Origin: Isoetes taiwanensis
Lineage: Eukaryota > Streptophyta > Lycopodiopsida > Isoetales > Isoetaceae
DNA: 64,000 bases
Direction of reading: 5' to 3'
Assembly (NCBI GenBank): GCA_021234155.1
Contig: JAJEKV010000003.1
Coordinates: 23,033,569 to 23,097,568 of the forward strand
Shown: piece after piece, positions 20,260 through 31,831 of the stretch
Position numbering within the stretch: position 1 is the stretch's first letter
Layout: every line of letters begins with the position of its first letter
Notes under the pieces: model-generated
Databases searched by the model: none
Told to the model about the DNA's origin: nothing
What the model saw: the letters and a program-made list of their open reading frames with translations, nothing else
Made by a program: the position numbers and the translations under genes

Positions 20260-20755
20260 TGTACTTGCCAATCCAATGTTGTGGATGCAATTCATCATGA
20301 TGCAATGCAATGCACAGTTTGGATGTTTTTATACACAATTTTATGATTTGTATAGAATTGCTTTGGACTGTTGGTGCAAATCAGACTTTTGGGTATTGTA
20401 TAATTGTATTGTTGATAGCAAATTTATCAGCACCATGAATCTTTTGGAGACTTTCATCTTTTGGAGGCTAAAGTGACTGGCTACCTAAAGACTCGATGAT
20501 GATTTGCTTGAATACTATGTCATTGCTCTGATAATATGCAGTGATTGAGCTATAATAGCATGCCAACAATAAAGATGGCTACCTAAAGAGCTGATGATTA
20601 TCTGCATTTGTACTATGTCATTGCTCTGATGCTATGCGGTGACTCAACTATAATAGCATGCCAACAATGACGACGTCGTCGTTAGCACACTTTCTAGGTA
20701 TGCTTCTAACCTTCTAAGGCTATGGTTCATATTATAGGCAGTGCATCTGTTAAGT

Positions 20756-22949
20756 TGAAACGGACCTAGCCCCTTGGCCTAGGCCGTTGCGCCAACACGT
20801 TAACATCAAAGTTAAATATTCATAAGACTTATATATACTCGTTAAATGTTTATACTTCCTTAAATCGGGTATTTACATACGAGCCAAAGCTCATCTAATT
20901 CTGGGCACACCAATAGCTTCCACTAACACCACTAGTCGATCCGACGTCTCCTCCACCAAGGTCATCGAGATGAATAAGAAAACCTTCTCCACAGCAACCC
21001 CATCACTGGACCGTCTTAAACATACACAAACAACATAAAGGGGGTTAGTCCACAAGGACTAAGTGGGGAGGGAGCATTTTGGGAGCATCCACAACATCAA
21101 CCACTACCATAACTATCAAAGATAAGAACAACAACAATTTTACCTGCTCCATTACGCCCCTGCATTAATTAGAACTCAGGCTACAAGCATGTTTACATTC
21201 ACATCAATCTTCTGTATGTATGCACATATGCCAAGCGTAACCCTTGGGTTGCGACCCCAAGGGGACCACTCTCTCCATCTGTACGTACAGGGCTAAACTC
21301 ATCCAACAGGCCATCAGGCCGGATGCGGAGTCTACACGGCCACCCCACCCCTCCGAAGGTGGGCCGCAAATGCAACATGCCATCCGTCTAGCCATCTAGA
21401 ACGGATGCGGAGTCTCACGGCCATTCCACCCCTCCGAAGATGGTCCGTTTGCAATGCAAGATGCAACATCATCATGACTTTACAAGATAGAATATCACCA
21501 ATAACCTTACAGGTTGATCCAATACGAGATATCATAGAATCCTCATGCATCTTACTTCCAAGAACAACCATAGAGCAATGCAACACAATAAGGTTCATAC
21601 CAAGATATTTCATATCCAAGTGACAACACATCATTGCACATCTCAAAGCAAGAACAGGAACTCCCTTAACATATAAGCAGCCATAACTTTCAGGTAATAT
21701 AAGAGTCTTCATACTCAATGCATATACTAGCTATCTAGGCGCACAAATAAACACATGCCACAATGGCCAGCATACAGGTCAAGACCGATAGATAGGTTAT
21801 CAACAATGGCATGGGGATACATACACAACGAGCCATTATACTAACCCAAGGCATGCCATTATAGTTAGGGCAACCACCTAACTATAACCTAAAGCCATGT
21901 TCGATAGTTTAGAATATATCAACATATCTTATTATGGTTTATTCCATACTCCTAGACGGGCAATAACATTCACTTGGTCTCATCAGGTAGGCTCGGCTAG
22001 CAGTTGGTAGAAGGTCACGACAATTGATAAGACCCCCCAAGGTTCCAAGGTTTAACTTAATAGCAACTTAAGGCTTTAAGGTTTAACTTTAAAAATAAGT
22101 TGTAAAGGTCTGGGGATACCGGACCCTGGTATCCCCCTGTCATAAAAATCAGGGTTTCGTGGGCAGCTTCGTGGGCGCCATAGCAGCCCCTTTTCGGCTG
22201 GCCTACTGGCTCTACATGCTCGCCCAGGCAGGAGTTTCTTCCCAAGCACCTTCAGAATGCCAAAAGCAGGTCTTTCGAACAAGAATCAGAGGGAGGAGGA
22301 GAATCGGCAGATGGGTTCAAAGCCAGGATGGCAACAAGCAAGATGACACTGAAATGGGTTGCAGGGCTTGGATTTCTGGGTTTTGAAGGCCGATTTCCAT
22401 TAGAGTCTTCTAGTTTTGGAGTATCAGACAAACATGATTCACCATAAGGGTTCTTGCTTTCAATGGGATTTCGCACAAGCCTCTGGCAGCTATGATTCAG
22501 AGGGATTTGATTCACACAATCTGACCCCAATCAGGCCGAAAATCAACACTTAAATCAAAGCCCCACCTTTTAGTTTAGCTTTGAATGCTTGTCTTCTTGC
22601 TGCGCTTCCCTCTTGACCAGCCCAATCGAACCTGCTTAGCCTCCTTCAGCCCATCCGGCTACCTTCTGCTCTTAAATACTTTTTGGCCCAGGAACACCTG
22701 GCAACATCCATCCCAGGATCAGGCCAGAGAGTGCCTTGGCATGCCACATGCAATCCTCACGCTGGCAGCCACGATTCTTCCATCCCCGATTTTAGGGTGC
22801 TCACTCTTCATAAATTAAGGTTTTTAAATAACCTTAGCTACTAGATTTTTATACTTTAATAAATGCTACCACTAGCATGACCCATGGACACATACCAACA
22901 AGGCCTTTAGAGGATCTGCACAACAAGGTAAGCCACTAGGTTCGTTACA
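20756..22949. mobile_element. LTR-type insertion, probably a solo LTR (2.2 kb)
   Basis: It starts TGAAACG and ends CGTTACA, flanked by a 5-bp target duplication TAAGT (20,751-20,755 and 22,950-22,954). A2 and A3 show the empty site. There is no gag or pol frame. An imperfect internal duplication around 21,320-21,450 repeats GGATGCGGAGTCT and nearby sequence. TG...CA ends with a 5-bp duplication fit an LTR left by recombination. Confidence 0.75.
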
Positions 22950-22954
22950 TAAGT

Positions 22955-25091
22955 AGCTCGAACTCTTCCTTAGATTACAGCTCTGCCATATCCTGTCTTT
23001 AAGCTAAATGCCTTCCCTTTGGTGTTTAGTAAGATTTTTCGTTTATTCTTTTTACTCTGCTTTTAAGATACGTTGATGATGTGACACAAGAAGACATGTT
23101 CATGATGCAGGGTTGCCTCGAAGAAGAATTGACATTTCATCGAAATTGATCAGAAAGAGCACAAAACTGAAGAATGTTGAAAACTTCTGATCCATTTCTC
23201 CAGGCAAGTCCCTCAGACTCGTCTGAGAACAAAACCGCAGGGAAGCATGAATCGCGAGACATAATCTATAGGGTGAATCAGGAGTAGGGAGGAGCAGGAA
23301 TTCCAATTGCCCTATTGTTCACCGCAGGTATAGAGATGGATATGCTTGGAGTAACAGCAGTGCTTGGGCTAAGGGATTCATGCACAAAAATAACAAGCAA
23401 AAACTAGAGGCATACCTGCAAGAGGCTGTCTTGATGATCCGCTCTCTGCCATCGCTATCCTCATTTTACAGAACGTAACCTTCACCACCCATAAATTACT
23501 TGAAATTATAGCCTAAGTTTTTTTCATTTTTAGGTGATTTTGGGCTTAAGTTTTCAGGCGGTGCTCTGATGGCGCCGCCAGCTGATATTATATTCGATTT
23601 AAAATATTAATTTAAGACAGTCAACAGTGATTTAAAACTTAAAACACATTCAAAACATTAAAACAGATTCAGTTTGATAGAAAGAAAGTTTCAACATTCA
23701 AATTTAAAGTTCACAGTTGAAAATTCACTTTTCAAGTTCACAGCTGAAAGAAAAATAATGAAAAAGTGACCAATTCAGGTTCAAGCTTCACAGTTGAATC
23801 CAAAACTAGTGCAGTATCTCTCAAGATGACTTTGGTATTGCTGCAAAAACACTTTCTACAATCGAACCTGCCTGCGAAGGACTTGCAATTGAAATTGATA
23901 GGAAAACGCAATTCTTGTTTGTTGCTCCCATGAAAGACGGACCACCAGTGTTAGACATCTTCGAATTTGAAATATAGCTGCCTCCTTCCAACTGAGGACA
24001 GGAATGCAAGCATTTCTCCCATACATCATTGTTGATGTCAATCTGTCTTAAATATGAAACAGCCATACTTCCAGAACTCACAGGTACAATAAAACTAACA
24101 GACCTAGGTAAAACGGATCGACCAACCTAAAAAAGAAAAGATGGATTACTAATAAAATAAATAATGAATTATTAGATAATATTACAAGAAATATAACACT
24201 CCAACTAAAAGACATGACTGTCTCCATGTTTCTACACTGAAATCTTAAACTCGAAACCTCTGAAACCTTAAACTCGCAACCTCAGAAACCTGGCAACTAA
24301 AACACATGTCCTCAAACCTTAAACCGAACATCAAACGACTCCCAGCAACTCAAACCTTAAACCGTACCTCAGACGACTCCCAGCAACTCAGAAATTACCA
24401 AGAACTTGAAATATCTTCCAAAAAAGAAATGCAAGATCAAACACCTGCAAGATTCAACAGAAAACACAGTTAGAAGAAGCATATAAAAGAAAAAGTAAAA
24501 AAAAAAACAAACAAACACCTAAAAGCTTTGCACAAAGCTTACGTCGGCCGAAAGATCCTGGCCTAGCGCCTCCAGAACCGTCGTCCAAACCAAAATGCAA
24601 GCCGTCGGGCGACCTGGCGCCTCAAAAAACGTCCTCGACGAAGGTCTCGCCGGAGGAGACGTGGCGAAAAAAAAAAGGAAATTACAGAAAAGAAAAAGAC
24701 CGTTTATACCCCTGGCGACGTGGCAGTGGTAATTTATGGGTAGTGAAGGCCACGTCGGATAAAGTTCATGACCTGGCGGTTTCAGAGTGGAAACCCGCAG
24801 GTGGCGCCACCGCGATGAACTTTCCCCCACACTAAACATATACAAACATCCATCCACGAATCTAGATTTGCCATCCCGCTCCACCAAATATGGAAACCAT
24901 GTGCAGATTGCGTTCCGCATCTCCACGCAGCTGGAGAACTAGGAGGGCCAGAGAAAAACCAGAACAGGGACATTGCAAAAAATGGGCGACCACGCCCTTT
25001 TAACGCCCTTTTGAAATTCCAAAATTAACCCAGACATCCAAAAACAATTGCACAACTCTAAAGCCTTCATCATGGAACACCTTTTTGGGAA
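22955..25091. other. Mixed sequence; A1-specific from about 23,140
   Basis: The first 190 bp match A2 and A3. From about 23,140 to 25,030 the sequence is not shared with them. It contains one exon-like minus-strand frame (23,821-24,116), a 36-bp duplicated motif around 24,310-24,390 and a GC-rich stretch at 24,540-24,800, for which I see no function. Confidence 0.4.
23821..24116 (-). pseudogene. Last-exon-like fragment of an unknown gene
   Basis: On the minus strand an acceptor-like T-rich TTTTTTAG is followed by an open frame that reads VGRSVLPRSVSFIVPV, then LRQIDINNDVWEKCLHSCPQ and ends FAAIPKSS at a stop. The composition looks coding and the acceptor is good. I do not recognise the family. 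No upstream exon is identified. Confidence 0.35.
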
Positions 25092-25312
25092 CGGAAAGAA
25101 TCCTTACCTTCAATTCTGCTACCCCATCCAACAGTATTTTGACACGTGTCTGTGTTTCTTCTTCTGAAAACACAGATTGTACATCTCGCGTGCCGCTCAA
25201 ATTTTTATCTTGCATTCTGCTGTTTCTACCCTGCATTCAGCCGTTTAACCCCGCATTCCACTGATCTTATCTTGCATTCTGGCAGCAGAATTGAAGGTAA
25301 GGATTCTTTCCG
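25092..25312. mobile_element. MITE with 28-bp perfect terminal inverted repeats
   Basis: The ends CGGAAAGAATCCTTACC... (25,092-25,119) and its exact reverse complement (25,285-25,312) enclose about 165 bp. The element is absent from A2 and A3 at this place. No transposase frame; target duplication not resolved. Confidence 0.75.
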
Positions 25313-25319
25313 GTAGGGC

Positions 25320-25416
25320 AAAGGCCCCCTGGGCTTCTTTCCAGAAGGTCAAGCAGGCCTCCGCGCTTCGCGCGTCGGCCAGCTTTCCCTTCCGGAAAGA
25401 AGTCCAGGGGGCCTTT
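25320..25416. mobile_element. Foldback (hairpin) element
   Basis: The 29-bp arms starting AAAGGCCCCCTGGGCTTC pair with 25,388-25,416 at 27 of 29 positions. The GC-rich loop contains further pairing (CGCGCTTCGCGCG). It lies 7 bp after the MITE and is absent from A2 and A3. Confidence 0.7.
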
Positions 25417-25580
25417 CCCATGGCTGTATTTTTTATCATAGTTAGTGGACTACATGATAATGAGTATTTACAATGGCGAGTACATACACACTGCTTTTGA
25501 ATAGACAATAATTATATGAAGCAACTTGCCATTTCTATATATTTCTTGTGTTACCACGTGGTCCAAGGATCTGGTTGTAT

Positions 25581-25795
25581 GGTGGCATGGAATCTGGGGA
25601 GCTGATTCCAGGGGCTCCCGCGACCGGCGGGAGCTGGGAGTAGGTCGTGGAATCTGCGACCCAGTTCCAGGCCGCCACAACAAGGAAACTGGGGAGAAAC
25701 CAATTTTGCTTCTGTTTACCTGTTCTTCACCTGCTGAGCGGAATCAAACCCGCCACTTTCCATTCCGGAGGCTGAATGAACTCCCCAGTTTCCTT
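25581..25795. mobile_element. Short insertion with internal inverted repeat
   Basis: The sequence GTTGTAT flanks the insert on both sides (25,574-25,580 and 25,796-25,802). A 20-bp perfect inverted repeat lies at 25,677-25,696 and 25,781-25,800. A2 and A3 lack the insert. It is probably a non-autonomous DNA element; the superfamily is unclear. Confidence 0.6.
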
Positions 25796-26449
25796 GTTGT
25801 ATCCTTGATATTCCTCCACCTGCATGACCCAATATAATTTGGCATACAATTTCCACTCATTGTCATTTGCAAAAGATGGCAAATCTTACACACTTACTGG
25901 AATGTACAGTTTCTCTTCCTTCAAAATGGGCCTGTACCTAGGTGGGGGCTTGTATGACAGGTTTAATGACATGCATTCACTTCAAATCAAACTCGCATAT
26001 AGATACATGGACAAGATGGCACCCAGAGAAAACACACGCCCACATGTGCAAAAATATTACATGCTTTTCTCTAACTCCAACCGTTCCTGTCGTCTTTCCT
26101 AAGGAGAGAAAGATAACAATAAGTGCCTACCACCAACATCAGTTACCACCCAAATACAAGGGATCTGCCTAAGCTTACCTCCCGTGTATGAGTTTATTGC
26201 CCATTTGAGTCATAGGTCGATGGTGGTGATGGCGAGCATGGTAGTTCATTCGCATTAGCCTCCAAATTTTCCATCTCCAGTTGTGCAATTTACTCAACAC
26301 GAGTCTGCTCAAAATTTGTACTAGACATGCAATAACATCACCATATGATGTAAGAAACATGAGAACATAAGAAAGTTCAAATAATAAAGTTCAGTGCAAG
26401 AATTTATGGGATCCTCATAGAATAACCCATGTGTTATAGGGATTTTCTC

Positions 26450-26940
26450 TAGCGGAAGAATCGAATAATTTATTCGCTTCTATTGCTCAACTTTCTGCAC
26501 AAATCGATACAAGAGATTGATCGAAAAGACAGTGTTCAGGACAGAGGAGTCGTGCTTCAAATCTGCAAAAGTGAAGTTCCTCCTGGCCCCAAGAATATAA
26601 TTTTACTTCATTTAGAACGAGCTGCAGTTGAGCTCTTTTTTCTCAATAAAGTAATGATGAAAACCAACTACAAAACTAGTTTGAGATAAATCCTCATCTG
26701 GTTGATACACAAAATTAGCCTCATTTTCACAATGTCAGAGAGATTTGATGCTCTGTAGCATGGAAATGTAGCAGAACTAACAAGCGTTGATAATTCAATA
26801 AGCTCCCCATATCTTGTTCAATATCTACTCCCTTGGATGCCATCACCTCAGTATCATTGCCACTCTTTAATCCCAACCTTCCAGTTATTTTTATATTCAC
26901 CTCCTCACCAGATAGACTGAGGTTGTTCCAATCCAAGTAC
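26450..26940 (-). pseudogene. Minus-strand exon relics, unknown host gene (A1 copy)
   Basis: Reading on the minus strand, one block gives DWNNLSLSGEEVNIKI and KGVDIEQDMGSLLN (26,800-26,935). A lower block reads SFVVGFHHYFIEKKEL. Further down is a frame with NYILGARRNFTFADL-like sequence, degraded here but better kept in A2 at 43,142-43,700. The order and spacing fit exons of one gene. Function unknown. Confidence 0.35.
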
Positions 26941-28737
26941 AGGCCTTAAAGACTTCTAATGGCAGTCCTTAAATCTCCTCAACCTAGGACGATATGAGTC
27001 AGCATAGGATTCTAGTGCTCTAGGATTTCCTGATCTTCTAGCCATCAAATGAACAATTAACGCAGGACATTCACAAGCCATCAGGCAACTTTCATGGCAA
27101 TTGGCCAATCTATAAAATCAATTAATCAACAACATTTCAATCTACTGCTTCTGCAGGTCTTGGAATAATATCTGGCACGGTCGAGGAGCATAGAGATAAA
27201 TCAAGGCAAGGCCTAATCCAAAGGAAATAAAAGACATCACAAGATATGCAACTATCAAATATAAGTCCTTTTTTTTGACATTAAGTTTAAATCAACAACC
27301 TATAGCGCAAGTGCTTTGCCCCTCTTGACAGCAGGATCCTAAGTCAAATCAACACCCCATTTTGTCTTTTGCCAAGACTGCAATGGATCTCCTTAAACAC
27401 TAGCGTTTGTTGACTTTGGAGCCATCTTCAAAATTTTGTTATTAATACATGATGGCAAAGATAGGTTCAAAACTCTGATCACAGAGTCTAAGTATGAAAC
27501 GAAAAAGTAGAACCTCTGCTTACCTGGCTTCGAATCCATGTGTTTGTGTAATCACCAATGTATTTCCTGCAAGGAAGAGCTGATGAAGGGCATCAATCTT
27601 CCCTAATGGAAATGCGTCAAGAACTCCTACTATCGCCAAAACTCTTCCTGTTTCGAACTGATTCAGAGAGTTTCAAAATTAAGCAAACTTCCTTCTTAGC
27701 AACTGTACTTTGATAACCATTGCCTGCAAATCCTAAACCCAAAAAAGCTCTATTGCCAGGCATAGGACCAATATAAAGAGAGACAATCAAGGATTACATA
27801 ATTGCATGGAGGCATTAAATGAAAGCGCTGGTAGTGGTCTAAGAATTTCAATTAACATTTTGTGACAACTGGATAATTTGAGATTACCATGTACTATTGG
27901 GAATAGATTTTCAGAACTTCAAATCTGCCTATTGAACTCCATGATCAACGAACTGCAAATGGCTTTAATACAAGGATCTGCAAATAGACCATATGATAGA
28001 GTGAGACTTCTATAAAGACAAAAACAAAATATATATTTTTTCTGGTTGCTCAAGAGAGAACAAGTTTTCCTCCATCCACATTCAAAGTATTTGTGTGTGA
28101 GCAGCTTTAGAACGTAATTTGTTTGCGAATGCAAACAATGGGTTGAATATCAAAAGATCACACCAAATATTAAGCAATTCCTCCTCACGAACATCAGGGT
28201 TAACCAAGCTGCATTCTCGTACTTAGTTGGCAGGAATGTTACCAATTAAAAGGGAATGCCCTTTGCCAGTTTCTTTTGTGCATAGCCTAGGTACAAGTTA
28301 TGTCTACTGACAGATTCCCTTTTATTGCATTCTTGGAATCCCATCAGAATGGTCGGTACCAAGAGGGTATATAAAATGTGCAAACAACTAAAGCGAGAGT
28401 TATGCTTTATCATATTATGGATTCTAAAAAAAGGATGCAATATGTGCTCATAAAAAGAGCATGCAATGCTATCAACCTTATCATCACACCACAAATTTAA
28501 GGACTTTATGGTTTGGGGGATAAGGATTTAGATTTTTAGGATTTGTGTGTAATTTACATATTCTAAAGATCGAGACAATTACAAGGGTTGACTTGCCATT
28601 TAGTTCTCCCCGAGGTTATATTTGACTTGCCTCATCTTCCTAAATTGTAAACTCTTCACAGACACTCCATTTATAGGACAGACTATATGTACCACCTACG
28701 AAGTCCATTACAATAACCATTCCACATGTCCACAAAT

Positions 28738-28766
28738 GCTCGGCACTGTCGGGCACATGTTTCTAG
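28738..28766 (+). mobile_element. Helitron-type 3' end (diverged)
   Basis: An imperfect GC hairpin (GCTCGGC...GTCGGGC) is followed after a short spacer by CTAG and then T. It aligns with the clearer terminus at 47,400-47,428, including the CATGTCCAC sequence upstream. The 5' end was not found. Confidence 0.5.
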
Positions 28767-30115
28767 TGTTATTTATCAAGTTATGGATCTTCTATGATGA
28801 TGGTTGGTCATTTTTTGCACCTCTTGTGTATGAGGAAAGGTAGAGCTCTAAAAGCGATTGTAGATGGTGCTTCTAGCTTGGTCCCAAAAATTCCCAATTA
28901 TATGCGACCCGTGCATAGGACCCTGGACGATTGTGGATAGCGGGATTTGACCCTGGCTGGTTGTGGGTAGCGGGATTTGTCGGGGATGTACAAGTGAGGA
29001 CTTGTCTGGTGACAACTGGACCCATGGTGTGGAGAGACTACTAGGGGGAACTTAGCGTGCTAGGCTCAATAGTCTATCTCCTAGGTGATGCGTTGCAATC
29101 GTCGGTAAGTCGAGTACAAAGGATCACACAATCAACATCCTTTAGCCATCTCACATTGGCAACAAATTGCATATACTATAGAAACAATTGATCATAACAA
29201 ACTAACTAATGTTGACAATAGTGTTCTACAACATATCCAATTCTATTCTTCCTCGAATTCTTTATTATTATAATCAATTTGCATGTCACATGTACAGCGT
29301 TAGCAAAGAAGTCAAATAATGATCTTGCATGTATTTTTTTCCATCAACTTGACCCTCACAGATCATATGGTGAATAGAGAAAGGCAGGCCTCTTACCTCA
29401 ACAATATCTCTCCTCCACACAGATGCAAACTTGACATCCATTTCCTCAGCCTTTGAATACGGTCGGCATACACCCAATGCCAATTGCCTTGACTTGGCCA
29501 CCTTTGGTCCACTATGAACCTTGGTCTGAGTGTCAAACATTAAGAAGTTCTCTAAGTCCCATTTGGTGTGGAGATCCAGCCTCCTTGTTGTGCAAATCCA
29601 CATCTTTAAATGATTGGTACTGGTCTAACTGGAGATTGCCCATCCAATTAACCATTAGAACATAGATGTGTTTCCTTTGTATTGCTTGGTGTGCTCATCC
29701 CGTTTTTCTTGTGGTTGGGAATCTTAAAACAATCGGATGTCAAATACACATCACTCTTGAATTCCAATCTTTTCCTCTAGGCCGTCTCCTTTATAATGTC
29801 CTAAACACCTCGAAATAACAAATCCAAAAAAAAAATGTTTGTTACCTACTTATATGTATTTCGTCATACCACATACTTGTATGTATTTCGTCATACCAGA
29901 TGACAGCATCCGATCTGTTTGTAAATGTCTTAACCACAAGACCAACGTTTTTTAAGCATGCAACAACGTGGCTCATTTGCAACAGCATAAACTTGAACGA
30001 TAAACTGGCTCATTCCGACCTTGTCATCAGGGAAGTCACACTAGGCACGGTTAGTTTCAGTACTTAATAATTATTCCTTTTGTATACCCTTAGCTGAGAA
30101 CAATATGTTAAATAG
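28767..30115. other. No gene recognised
   Basis: It contains a 30-bp near-duplicate around 28,921-28,978 (TTGTGGATAGCGGGATTTG-like) and a repeated TATGTATTTCGTCATACCA near 29,860-29,900. Otherwise it is AT-rich sequence without supported ORFs. Confidence 0.4.
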
Positions 30116-30226
30116 ATGACTTGGGGCTCTCAAAACACGGAAAAGGAAGCTCATGATCAACTATGTTACGCATTTGATAATGGCATCAACATTCTGGATA
30201 CTGCCGAAATAGTACAGTCCCCTTTA
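30116..30226 (+). pseudogene. Aldo-keto reductase exon fragment
   Basis: The frame MTWGSQNTEKEAHDQL continues as YAFDNGINILDTAEI. This matches the start of plant Tas-type aldo-keto reductases, where G-T-M-T-x-G...Q-N-T and N-G-I-N-x-x-D-T-A-E-x-Y form part of the NADPH and active-site region. An acceptor-like AAATAG directly precedes it. The expected active-site Tyr after TAE is lost (TAEIVQ), and no later exons follow, since a repeat begins at about 30,250. It is a gene fragment, not a working enzyme. Confidence 0.75.
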
Positions 30227-30249
30227 GTATCAACATGGCTATATTTTGA

Positions 30250-30870
30250 TGGAAGGAAGGAAGGAAGGAAGGAAGAAACTTTTAACGTCCACGGAGCCCA
30301 ATCGGGCTATGGGACCACAAGTACAAGACGGGACCGAAGTCCCTTACCAGAACATGGGCCGAAGCCCTTACAACCACAATAAAACATAATCACCCCGGCC
30401 CAGATTAAAAACCACCTGGGAAAAAACTGTTGCCAGGATGACTACATATCCAAAAATCCATGTTGTGGCCAAAAAGCAACAAGCATACCTCCAACAAACA
30501 AAACTTCACCAAACGCCTCCGAACCGTAACCTCTTCACAGCTGGGTGCTGAGGACTGGCCCGAACCTACGCACGCGCTAAGTCTCCATCTTCTCACTAAA
30601 ACCAGGGCAAATAGATGCTGGTGCAAAGATCCAGGTGCTGACCCACTGAAGGAGCTCGATCAAACCACTAGACCATAAGAGCCGCCACCAGGAACAGGCC
30701 AATTCCCTAAACCCACAGAGCAGCTACCTGCAGGAAGGCGGTGACCCTGAGGGCACCGCTGAAGCAGAAAACAAGCGCCTCCAATAGGCCCGAACACCAA
30801 TAACCCAAGCGCGCAGGGAAGGCGGCGCTCAGAGAAAGCGGTCAGGGAAGTCGGTCAGGGAGGTGCCTCA
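30250..30870 (-). mobile_element. Retroelement 3' end with (TTCC)n tail, copy 1
   Basis: It starts on the plus strand with (GGAA)n and continues with sequence homologous to 31,832-32,450. Shared parts include GACCACAAGTACAA, GGGCCGAAGCCC and AAAACTGTTGCCA-like stretches. On the minus strand it looks like a non-LTR 3' UTR ending in (TTCC)n. No intact ORF. Confidence 0.5.
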
Positions 30871-31039
30871 TGGGAAATTGCAGATTCTCATAGTAAATAA
30901 AGTTTTATCCCAAATTCTTTATGCATGAATTGTTCGTTTCAAGCAGGCTGCATCAAGCAATATGTTCTCCTTTCAACTACATCCAGATGGGGTATATTCC
31001 CGTAATGCATTGGCTAACTGTATGGTCATGTATGCACTG

Positions 31040-31405
31040 CAGCAGTATCTTTTGGATAGTTTTATCAGTTGCATTACAGGATAGTTCTATCACCTGCAAA
31101 TTGAATGTGGTAAATGGCATAGAATCCAGAAGCCCAAAAGAAGATGCAAGATATGTGGTTCAGAGAAAATAGAGGATGAACAACACTTCTTGATCTTGTG
31201 TCCAGCTTATGAAATCAGTAGATGGCAGCATGAGATGTCTATTTTTTCAGATACCTTCAACAACATTAGCAGCGTGGCAAATAAGAGAGGTTTGTTACTT
31301 GTTGTGTCTATGTGAGTTTGTAATTCTTCTTGCCCTGGATTGCAAGGTCTTTATGATATTGTGAATATATTTATCTTTATCTTTATCCTTTATCTTTAGA
31401 AAGGA
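31040..31405 (+). mobile_element. Non-LTR retroelement 3' end with zinc-finger coding remnant
   Basis: The plus strand reads CKICGSEKIEDEQHFLILC then PAYEISRWQ, a C-x2-C...H-x4-C module found near the C-terminus of some non-LTR RT proteins. A preceding stretch reads LQIECGKWHRIQKPKRR. The sequence ends in tandem ATCTTT repeats near 31,370-31,400, a typical simple-repeat tail. Confidence 0.6.
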
Positions 31406-31831
31406 GAATCAGATTTGTTCAGCAAGCTACTCTAAATAGATTCTCTTTTTCTTGTGGATCAGTCTCTTGTTGGATGCTGTGATTGCTAGAACATTGACAT
31501 GAAACGTGCCAAGGAAATTTTTTGGGCAAAAAGATACAGACTGAGTCTATGGTCTATACCAGCTTATGAGGTCTCACTGTCCAATTGCTTGCTGTAATTA
31601 ACCAGTGGAAGATTTTTTTCAATCATGTCAAATAGTGCAAGGACACTCCTGGTTGGATCTACAGTTCCATGATCCAATTTTTTCTCTAGATACGAAGAGG
31701 TTTATCTCCAGACCTCTTGATACGAAAACATCACATTATAATTTCTGTGATCATTGCTTTGCTCTAATGGTTTGAAAAAAATGATGAAGAATTATATATA
31801 CAAGACTACTTCCAAATCTTCTTTCATGGCA
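31406..31831. other. No gene recognised
   Basis: AT-rich sequence between two retroelement ends; no ORF or repeat supported. Confidence 0.35.

Noticed and set aside
19892-20338. A 148-codon minus-strand frame that recurs near 40,212 and 53,901
   Set aside because: It recurs only because the surrounding DNA is duplicated. It has no recognisable domain, and the plus strand looks like a non-coding 3' region. Changes between copies do not favour the protein.
24240-24400. Telomere-like repeats (AAACCTTAAACC)
   Set aside because: They do not match the plant telomere unit TTTAGGG in tandem; this is a 36-bp local duplication.
24519-24926. A 135-codon minus-strand frame
   Set aside because: Composition is that of GC-rich non-coding sequence, with low-complexity runs (LFLFCNFLFFFATSPPARP) and no domain or homologous copy.
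28921-28978. Copia protease-like VDSG reading
   Set aside because: Only four residues match, a stop follows, and the stretch is a short tandem repeat. No neighbouring copia domain supports it.
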